NCBI GenBank assembly: GCA_001972305.1
Contig: BDDD01001663.1
Span: 165,298 to 229,297, forward strand
Source: Cephalotus follicularis
Taxonomy: Eukaryota > Streptophyta > Magnoliopsida > Oxalidales > Cephalotaceae
Direction of reading: 5' to 3'
Length of the DNA stretch: 64,000 bases
Shown here one piece after another: positions 56,426 through 64,000 of this stretch. A program made the translations under genes and the position numbers. A model generated the notes under the pieces. It did no database searches. It had not been told where the DNA came from and was given only the letters and a program-made list of their open reading frames with translations. Each line of letters starts with the position of its first letter. The first letter of the stretch is position 1.

Positions 56426-59111
56426 GTAATGACCAGAAATTTTCGTTGAACTTATTCTTTATGGAAATTTGCTTACTCTATGTAACGCGCTGTAATGTCT
56501 CCCTCTTGGAGATAAAGAAAATTTGAGGATAAAGAGCTTATGTTAGGTATATGATATGTTATAGTAAGAGATTCTATGTTATTCTTGTGATGTATAGAAA
56601 GAAGACTTATGTTGTTCCTTCCGTTGGCAGAGAAAGAAGTGTATGTCGTTAGTCAAAGGATTAGCATGTTTTGTAATAGTACATTCATTAGAGAAATAGA
56701 TGTTTCTAGTTCGTGGACTAGTTTTACCTTATCCTTTGATGAATGTTTGTGGTTATGAGTTTTCCGTTATCAAATACATCTGAGGAGCTAAGGAGTCCTC
56801 GGATAGCAAGGCTGAGAAAGGAAAGGGCTGAAAGTTATGCGCATGAGGTTTTATCGAGGAGGCGGGTAGTCCTCCGATGATGAGATATGGCTTTATGTGT
56901 TGATGAGTGAGACTCGTTGAGGAGTCCTCGGATGCAAGGTCAGAGGAGACAAGAAACATAGAGGTCTGAGGAAGGCTTCAAGTTTCTTGTGGCAGAGTAC
57001 TTTTAATAGTTCTAGCACTACAGTGTTTTAAGTTATTTAAGCTGTTCATTTTGAGGCATGGTTTAGTGTTATGTTGAGAAGAGCAGACGAGAGCTGAGCT
57101 GTGGACAGAGTGTGTCCTCAGGCGTTAACCAGACCTAGGTGTTTATGTGATCTTGTGAGGTGCTCGTGGGTGTTCTCCTCGGACGTTTAGTGATGCGGTG
57201 CATTCTGGAGTGCTTTGACGTGTGAAGTTGGTGACTTAGTGAAACGGGGAGTTCGAGTCCTCAGATCCTTTGTCCCCTACCCTTTTAACCCCGGATCTAT
57301 TGTGTTTTGACTAGGCTTTCTCCTCGGCCATTTGCGTAACAGATCCGAGGATCAATCTTAGTAGTTTTAGAGAGCAGTCAAGCAGAGTATGGTTGTTTGC
57401 ACAAGGCCTTCCTTGGGCAGAGCTCGTCTTAGGAAGAGGAAACGGGAACGGGTGATGTCGCTTTGAACTACATACCAGTTACGATATCTCACTTTTTCTC
57501 ACTTTGTGAATTAATTATACTAATTAAGGGACACATGTCAAGCTAGGGAGTGAAGACTGCATATATTTAGCCTAATGACAAGATTAAAATAGTAGCAAGT
57601 GACAGATGTCAATAGATGGAAGGAAGGGAAATTGAGCACATGGGCGACTACCATTGTTAATCATGAGAAAGAGAAACTTGCATCCCAAGCTCACTCTTTA
57701 TATATATATATATATCTGTGTGTGTGTGTGTGTGTGTATTTTTAGCCTGGGAAGAGGTTGTTTTCTGCTGAGATTGGCTAGAATAACTCAGTGAAGAGAG
57801 GAAGAGAAGGAGATTAAAGCAAGGTAGGGATTCCTACTCATTTTTCTAAAGTATCAAAGGTCCTGTTTTCATATGATATTTTGCTGCAGATTCTTTTATT
57901 CATACCTTATTCGTTTCTTGATGAAATTTCAAATGGTTGATTGTTTTGGAAACCATAAGATGTCCTCTAAAACTGTTATTTTTGGTATACTTTGGAATTA
58001 TGTCAATTTCTTGACGAAAATCTGTGTTTAAAATTACTGCTCATGTCCTGCTATTACATGGAACCTGCAACTTTAAAAATTTATTGCAGCTTCGTTTCTC
58101 AACCAAAATTTATGAACTTTATCTTTCTGAATTCTTTGAGATGTCTACTATAAATTTACTGTTTTACGTTTTCCCTTGAAATGAATGATTCTATACGAAA
58201 AATAAGTTTTAGAAATTTTGCACGATGTTGTTTATGAATACCTTGAGCTGATCTCTCAAAGTGTTGAAAATGATTTATGAAATGTGAAAAGTAATGAACT
58301 GAGATGAACAACTCTTGGATTATGATCCAAAGAGGGATAATGGAGCGGAGAGTGCTTGCGGACATGCATGTGCTGTAAGGATAGTAATCGAGGAGTGCAT
58401 AAGGCCCTGGTGAAGAATGGTTAAGTTGGGTTCTTTAAGTTGATATAACCCCTCAGTTATTTATGAAACGTTCTGATTCATGAGATATGATCAGAAAAGT
58501 GGTGAATGTGAAATGTGCTGATTTTATAAAATGATACCGGAAAATGATTTTCAATGATGTTTTCTTTTCAAGTATGGCTGGGTTATATACCAGAAAAATG
58601 TATGAATTGGAAATGTTTTGATAAAAATTATCAAAAATGGATTTCGATAACGTTTTTACGACTATGATTCTTACTAGGCTATTTCAGCTCACTCCTTTCA
58701 ATGTTTTGTTTTTAAATAAAATTTTCCAAGAAATCGTTCAACGTGGAATTCGAGCTTTAGAGGAAGTTTGTAAAAGAAGTTTTGGAAAGGAATTATGTTA
58801 TGTAATGACTATTTATGATGTAATAAGTTAATGTTTTTCGCTGTGTAATGTGTTACGAGGTGGTATTCCTAGATGTAAGATGTTGACAATGATCTTTATG
58901 GGTTCGGATGTTCTTAAGAATATATATATATATAAGGTTAGACGTTAGTCTTGAATGTGATGAGACATAATTGAGATTATGAGCATTTAATGATAAATGA
59001 TAGCAATAAGTTATATTTGTTAAAATGGTCGAAGGTTTCACACCCATGTAATGCACCGGATCCGCGAGGCTCGCTTTGAGAATAAAGTGAACTCAGGTCG
59101 GGGGCGTTACA
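56426..59111 (+). repeat. Gypsy I 3' LTR (2686 bp)
   Basis: From TGTAATGACCAGAAATTTTCG to CGGGGGCGTTACA. It shares blocks with the G and H LTRs (for example ATGGAGCGGAGAGTGCTTGC near 58339 and the AAGGATAGTAATCG segment) but has its own middle part, including a (TA)n(TG)n microsatellite at about 57700-57740. It lacks an obvious GTCGAC cluster. The likely target flank is GATTG at 59112. Confidence 0.88.
57698..57739 (+). repeat. (TA)n(TG)n microsatellite
   Basis: Alternating TA then TG dinucleotides inside the I LTR, near a TATA-like context. Confidence 0.85.
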
Positions 59112-59526
59112 GATTGTGTACCCTAGGCAAATCCTAGTGTTCGAAGATGGGAACCCTAAATTGGTAAACCCTAAGGGTTTGCCAATTTAGGGTTTTGGGT
59201 TTGCCATTGGTTGATAAGGGTTTTGGCGTACAAACCCTAATCTAATTCAATGTCTAGAAAATGAATAGGTTACTGAAATCCTAACTTCTCCCAACCCTAA
59301 TGCAAGCATGTAACATTCAATTCGTTCGATTGAAAGTCTAATTATTGATCCTTAGACAAATTGGGACGAATATGGGTATAGGAATCTAGAATGTCACATT
59401 GCTTGGTGACTAGTTAGATAAAAAGTTTTGAAATGCATGTTTAAACCCTCATGTCCCAACTTGCATTCTTTCGTATTGAGCCCTCAATCCAACACAACAA
59501 TCCTCTAGCTGATCGCTTTTTAGGCA
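59112..59526. other. Non-transposon-like stretch with telobox words
   Basis: About 400 bases with no LTR or coding signature; may be older host DNA. Several AAACCCTAA/TTTAGGG words occur at 59154-59230, including the inverted repeat listed separately. Confidence 0.45.
59154..59192. repeat. 39-bp telobox palindrome
   Basis: Starts CCCTAAATTGG and ends CCAATTTAGGG, with AAACCCTAAGGGTTT in the centre. The arms match except for one T/C pair. It combines three telobox-like words. Confidence 0.85.
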
Positions 59527-60404
59527 ACAACGAGAACAAGCTTCAGATCTAGCATTACTCCCTTGACTAGGTGTACCTTGAGTAGCAGACTGGTGAGACC
59601 TATTCTTTGATGATTTCGTCAGAGAGCCACTTCCTTGCCACTTCGACGAAGCTAGCCTAGACTGTGTAGGGCTTTGCTTGCCCTGTTGTGTACAGGCCCT
59701 CTTTGCATGGTCGCAGGCCTAATCCTCGACTGAAGATCTTGTCGCAGGCCTGTCAAGAACCTCCGAATTTTCTTCTCTTCATCTGCCACAAGGTAGACTG
59801 GCTAGCTCCATTAATCTAGCCTGGTATTCTGTACAGTCATTTCACCTTGACGTAGCTCTAAGAGTACTGTCTCCCTCCGCTCTTGTTCAATTAGGGGTTC
59901 ATGGGCATCAAAGAACTCCCTCCGAAACCTCTACCAAGTACTACTGAGTAAAGCTGATTCCCAGTTTGCTTTGACCATCTCCCACCAGTGAGTGCCCTCG
60001 CCCCATAGCCGATAGGCAGCAAACTTTAATTTTTGGTCATCACCGTAATCCATTACATGAAAGATCTTCTCAACATCTTGCAACCACCTCTCCGCAACAG
60101 TAGCGTCAAGCTCTCTTTTGAAACTATGAGGATTCTGCCTTATGAATCGCTCAAGGTTCCTTCCAAATTGATTTCCATCATCACGTGGGCAATGATCAGG
60201 AGCCACGTGTCAAGGCTGAGCTTGAGCATAGTATCTGTGCATCTCTTCCATATAAGCCGTATTGGCTGCCATCTACTGCTGGAAGTAATCAGCAATACGA
60301 TCCGACAGATCTCTCCCTTCATTCTCATTTTGGAGAACATCTGCTTCCTAAGGAACATTTGGGTCTCTAGCACGTGCCCTTCCTCACCTTCTTCTACCAT
60401 CCAT
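59527..60404 (-). pseudogene. gag: Gypsy J gag fragment
   Basis: Minus strand from ATG 60404 (M-D-G-R-R-R) with stops after about 6, 19 and 46 codons. The capsid part at 60206-59931 (A-E-R-W-L-Q-D-V-E-K-I-F; H-W-W-E-M-V-K) is clearly related to E gag, with one 91-codon open run. It ends near 59527 just short of the zinc knuckle, where unrelated DNA begins; all of pol and the 3' LTR are lost. Confidence 0.85.
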
Positions 60405-60501
60405 TTACTTCCTATAAGAAAGATGACAGTTAGCAAGGTTTTTGGAAAAACGATTTATTAATTTCCAAGGAACTTATCCAAGCTAAGCATATATGGAATA
60501 T

Positions 60502-60513
60502 GCTCTGATACCA
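60502..60513 (-). other. Gypsy J primer-binding site
   Basis: Minus strand reads TGGTATCAGAGC, matching E, three bases inside the LTR end at 60517. Confidence 0.9.
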
Positions 60514-60516
60514 CAT

Positions 60517-60908
60517 TGTCACACCCCGTTCCCGCTATACGGCCCTTAGGCTGTGGCAATCAACATATATGTGTTCAACTTCTGTAATTTATGGTAAAAA
60601 TTAAAACATTTCGATTCATATAAACATTGCAGAAGCATATAAACATAAGCTGAGACAACAAGTAACATGCATCCCATACTACATGTTACAAAACACTTAA
60701 CCAAAATGCAATACAATTAATCCATTGTTAATTGTCCTCAAAATGAAGCATGAGTGACACTCATTAAAACATAAATATCTCCCATAGAGAAATCCATTTA
60801 ACAATTATCCAACCCACAATCCCTCGATTCAATAACCCATTAATACAGTTATCCAATGACATTTCATATTACACCTTAAACATTCTCTTCCACAAGAGCG
60901 TGGTTACA
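60517..60908 (-). repeat. Gypsy J 5' LTR (392 bp or truncated)
   Basis: Plus strand begins TGTCACACCCCGTTCC. A TTACA at 60904-60908 could be the other terminus, giving a 392-bp LTR beginning TGTAACCACG on the minus strand. Alternatively the LTR is longer and is cut by X at 60914. The two readings cannot be separated here. Confidence 0.55.
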
Positions 60909-60913
60909 CAATA

Positions 60914-62228
60914 TGTAATTTCCCGATTCATTGCGTACATGTTTGGCGTGTCCTATGTTATGTTCATAACTCATGTTATATGCGTTATAATTTATTTTCG
61001 GACCATTTGAAATTGTTTTTGAAGATTTCATTTTATTTTGTGGGCGTTAAGCGTCGACGCCTTTGTCCTAAGCGGCGACACTTTAGCATTGTTATTTTGT
61101 CATTTGTTCCCAGTATTAAAAACGTCGACGCCTATTTATGACGTCGACGCTTTTTTGAGTGAAAGGAAATGTCGACACTTAAAGCCTTTCTTCCTTATCT
61201 ATTTGGAAGGTGGCTTTGTATGGAAGAATAGATTTTTGCCATATTTCGTTTATCCGTTTTACCTATTTTTATTGGACGTGTTTTGCATGAAAGGAAGGTC
61301 TTTTAAACAACATGTTTTTGGCATTAAAATTTACTGATCATCATTTTAAACCCCCCATCACTGCATTGTTTCACAACCACCACCTGCACATTTTGCAAAC
61401 CAGAAGAAAACAACCCTTTTTTCTTGCACCGTTTTCATCATACTCTGCATTATCTGAAGGTATATTCTGAACATAAGTTTTAGTTTTCATTATATATTAT
61501 TGTTATAAGTCATTAGATTTTATTAAAACCCCATTGATAGTCCATGAAAACTGTCTTAAGTGTTAAAATGCTAGAAAACATATTTTCAAGGTTGTTATTG
61601 ATATATGTAACCTGTAATCATACACATATGCTTTAGAAATGTTTTACTGGCATTTTTCAAGCTTTGAAGTCATGTTTTAGAACATTCATACTACTATTGT
61701 ATGAATCGTGTTTATGAAAATGTGATTTTGTTATGGTTTCAACTGATACAGCAGTGTGCATTTCATGTTTTTGACCTTAAGCGTCGATGCCTATATTGTT
61801 AGCCTCGACGCCCGTGTGTGGAAAAGTTGTTTTATTTGTCATGCATGTGTCTAAAGGTCGATGCTTTGTTTTGAGCGTCAACGCTTATGTCATGAATTGT
61901 TGTTTTCCTTCGACCCTTGCTTCAACGCTTTCATCGAAGCCTTGTGTTTATACGTCATCGCCTATGCCATAAACGTCGATGCTTTTGTCCAAAATGTCGA
62001 CGCTTTTGTCTGGCAGTTTGTAATTTTGTGTCTGTTTAATTGTAATTCAGTTTGGTTTGTCTGTTTAGGGTTCCATAACACCTGTAGTGGAGGTTAGAGT
62101 GTTTCTGAGATTGCTTTTGATTCGTCATTGTGTTTGATTATATTTTGATTGGCTAAGGTACGGATTCTTTGTTCTTGGATTTTTCCTTCGGTTTTTATTT
62201 AAATGATTTCGATTATGCTTTTAGTGTG
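60914..62228 (+). repeat. LTR X (left part)
   Basis: Begins TGTAATTTCCCGATTC, typical of a gypsy LTR start in this window. It contains the GTCGAC-type cluster at 61046-62010. It is cut at 62228 by LTR Y. No internal region is visible, so element identity is inferred only from the LTR-like terminus and content. Frames 61038-61337 and 61787-62097 run through the motif cluster and are not considered genes. Confidence 0.55.
61046..62010. repeat. GTCGAC-type motif cluster in LTR X
   Basis: Two groups: 61046-61170 (TAAGCGTCGACGCCTTTG, AAGCGGCGACACTTTAG, AACGTCGACGCC, GACGTCGACGCTTTT, ATGTCGACACTT) and 61775-62010 (TAAGCGTCGATGCC, GAGCGTCAACGCTT, AACGTCGATGCTTTTG, ATGTCGACGCTTTTG and others). These are the best-kept copies of the palindrome in the window. 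Confidence 0.88.
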
Positions 62229-63907
62229 TGTAACACCCCGTGTCACGTTTATGAGGTCGACACGCAAAAAAAAATGTGAGCGTATTATTAATGTGGTTAT
62301 TATAAATATATATTATAATATTATTATTATTGTTAAAGAAAAAGGGGGTCTGGCGCGTCTAGAAGGCGCTAGACGCGCCAGACCATTTAAAAAAAATGGT
62401 GGGCTCGGGAAAAGAGAGCGAGAGAGAGTTGCAGAGAGAGATCGGGAGAGAGATGTCGGACCGGTGACCGGGAAGAGGCGCCGAGCACCCCTGCGGCTTC
62501 TCCACCACCGGTAACCCCCTCCTTCTCCTTCTCTCTCCTCTTTTCTTCTTTTTCTTTCCCCTGCATTTTGGCCGTTGCCACCGCCGTCCGCCACTTTTGG
62601 CATCACGGATGGGTGCTGTCATGGTCTAGAAGACCACCTCTTCCCATTTCAACGGCTGTTGTGGCGTGATTCGGCCGAAAATGGCCGGATTTTAGCGGTT
62701 GAGTCAACTGAACGAGTTGACTCGCTGCTGCCTCTGCCGCTGCTTTTGGCGCTGATTCCCGGCGAGTCTCGGCCCCCAATGAGTAGACCGGAGCTTGTGG
62801 ATGCTAGTGGTGGTGAGACCAGAGCAATGGCGTCTCGGCCGGAGCTCTGGCGCGGTGGCAGCCATCGATTCTCGGTGAGTTACGGGCGGAGACGCGTAGT
62901 ACAGGCCTCATGGACACTTTTTTGTGAAGCGGCATAAATTGTTGGATGACCGGCGAGTTGACTCAGTGAGTCAACTCACTGCCGGCGGTGGCTGCCCATT
63001 TCCGGGCGAGCCGCTGTGAGTTTCGATCAATAATGTGAGTTTACCAATTGTTTTAGGGGTTATTTTAGGTGTCATCGGAACTTTGGCAGGTTGATCGGAA
63101 ATTGGCCAAAGCTTCGGTGACTCACATTGTTAAATGCGTATATGTAGAAGTAATGGATATGTGTTGTTTATGCAGAGTGACGGATAATAGAGTAACGAAA
63201 CGATGACGAGAACCCGATAGTCGATTCAAAGCTTCGAGGGGTTAGTTCGTGGAAGTATCGGCTCTGATATTCTGAGTAGAACATCTCCTTCCTTTATCTT
63301 ATTGATTTTGAAATTCGTTGTTTGATTTTATCATACGATATGGCTTGTTATATGATTCCGTAATGATTTCTTGGAATCCTTTATTGGCATTCTTGATTGA
63401 ACTCTAATAGGACTTATTAATTGTCCAATGTGCAATTGAGTTCATAATCGTTTGCTTTGAAACCTTTAATAGTATTTCGAATGAATGTTCATAGTGGTAT
63501 GACTTGTTGATAGTGGATTTGAAATTGATTTCTTAATCGTTGCTTTGAGCTCTCTATTGGTATTCCGATTGAATATTCATATTGATATGACACGTTGATT
63601 GATTGTATATTCTTCTTGTCTTCTTGCTATGTCCGTATTGGCTCCTGTGGACATATATCGTTAGTGTTATTGTTATATCCGTTTGGGCTCTTGCGGAGAT
63701 ATATTTGTTTCTTCTATCTAAGTAATGATATACTTGAGATACTGTTCTCGACATTCTTGTTTTATACCTAACGATGGTTGAAAGTTACGATAATGTGATT
63801 ATGATACCCCTGTTTTGGAATTGGAGTTGGTTTTGGAATTCCCGTATTTGATTGAGTTGTCGAGTCATTTCTTTAAGGTGATACTACTGTTGTGAACTGA
63901 ATGATTA
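62229..63907 (+). repeat. LTR Y (cut by Z)
   Basis: Begins TGTAACACCCCGTGTC. It carries a perfect 16-bp inverted repeat (62347-62384), a GA-rich tract (62400-62455), a GC-rich leader (62460-62900), repeated GAGTTGACTC words (62700-62975) and a segment like TCGAGGGGTTAG shared with the A LTR. The order of elements matches the LTRs of N and F. Frames at 62203-62514 and 62575-62937, and those opposite, are leader sequence. Confidence 0.6.
62347..62384. repeat. Perfect 16-bp inverted repeat in LTR Y
   Basis: Arms GGTCTGGCGCGTCTAG (62347-62362) and CTAGACGCGCCAGACC (62369-62384) with a 6-base loop AAGGCG. GC-rich in an AT-rich surrounding. Confidence 0.95.
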
Positions 63908-64000
63908 TGTAACGCCCGGTATTTTCCAGATGTAATATTTTGATTTATGATGTAATAATTAATCTTGATTTAATGAGAATTTTGAGTTTTAACCTCAAAA
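63908..64000 (+). repeat. LTR Z start, runs off the window
   Basis: TGTAACGCCCGGTATTTTCC has the look of a gypsy LTR 5' terminus and interrupts Y-type sequence. Only 93 bases are visible, so this is a tentative call. Confidence 0.4.

Noticed and set aside
59154..59230. Interstitial telomere array
   Set aside because: Only a few isolated telobox words, no tandem TTTAGGG run.
1852..60513. tRNA-Met-like matches as possible tRNA genes
   Set aside because: Only 10-12 bases beside LTR ends; these are primer-binding sites, with no cloverleaf around them.
62203..62937. Arginine-rich open frames on both strands
   Set aside because: GC- and GA-rich LTR leader with few stops; no domain, open on both strands, comparable to the leaders of N and F.

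Overview
This window is repeat-rich plant nuclear DNA, most likely from an angiosperm with a large, retrotransposon-swollen genome. Nearly every recognisable protein piece is gag, protease (PR), reverse transcriptase (RT), RNase H (RH) or integrase (IN) of LTR retrotransposons. Most are Ty3/gypsy chromovirus-type elements, with two Ty1/copia elements. LTRs start TG and end CA. Most gypsy LTRs start TGTAA and several end GGGGGCGTTACA or a close variant. Primer-binding sites (PBS) all match the 3' end of initiator tRNA-Met (TGGTATCAGA...). I see no intact host gene, rRNA, tRNA gene or CRISPR. Every coding region seen is broken by stops, frameshifts or deletions.

Nest 1 (1-33649), from oldest to youngest: minus-strand gypsy F (26778-33649) is interrupted in its 3' LTR by a sirevirus-like copia S (ending at 26777). 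S is split in its 5' LTR by plus-strand gypsy A (5' LTR end 1-1847, 3' LTR 19341-23121). A is split in its body by minus-strand gypsy E (3421-18557, with a second partial E copy sharing its LTR). The 5' LTR of E is split by plus-strand N (10165-16523), a non-coding LTR element with intact 5-bp target duplications (ATGCA). The left halves of F and S lie outside the window.

Nest 2 (about 36000-55130): a copia element C on the plus strand (IN/RT/RH at 36020-37431, tail and 3' LTR from 53718) was split by minus-strand chromovirus G (37437-53717, target duplication GGTAT). G carries a chromodomain, three zinc knuckles and an extra coiled-coil ORF before gag. G was in turn split inside its protease by plus-strand H (42849-49805), a deleted relative. 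The tail and 3' LTR of another relative, I (55680-59111), follow.

The right end (59112-64000) holds a short non-transposon stretch with a telobox palindrome, a gag fragment and LTR of a minus-strand element J, and three LTR starts stacked inside one another (X, Y, Z), the last running off the window.

The strongest unexplained signals are three. (1) Dense clusters of degenerate copies of a palindrome near AAGCGTCGACGCTTT occur in LTRs of otherwise unlike families, copia as well as gypsy; variants CAGTCGACTG and GAGTTGACTC cluster in other LTRs. (2) A conserved coiled-coil ORF lies between PBS and gag in G and, decayed, in H. (3) H and I share the same integrase-core deletion junction, which points to a non-autonomous lineage that was mobilised after the deletion. 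All alignments were made by eye.
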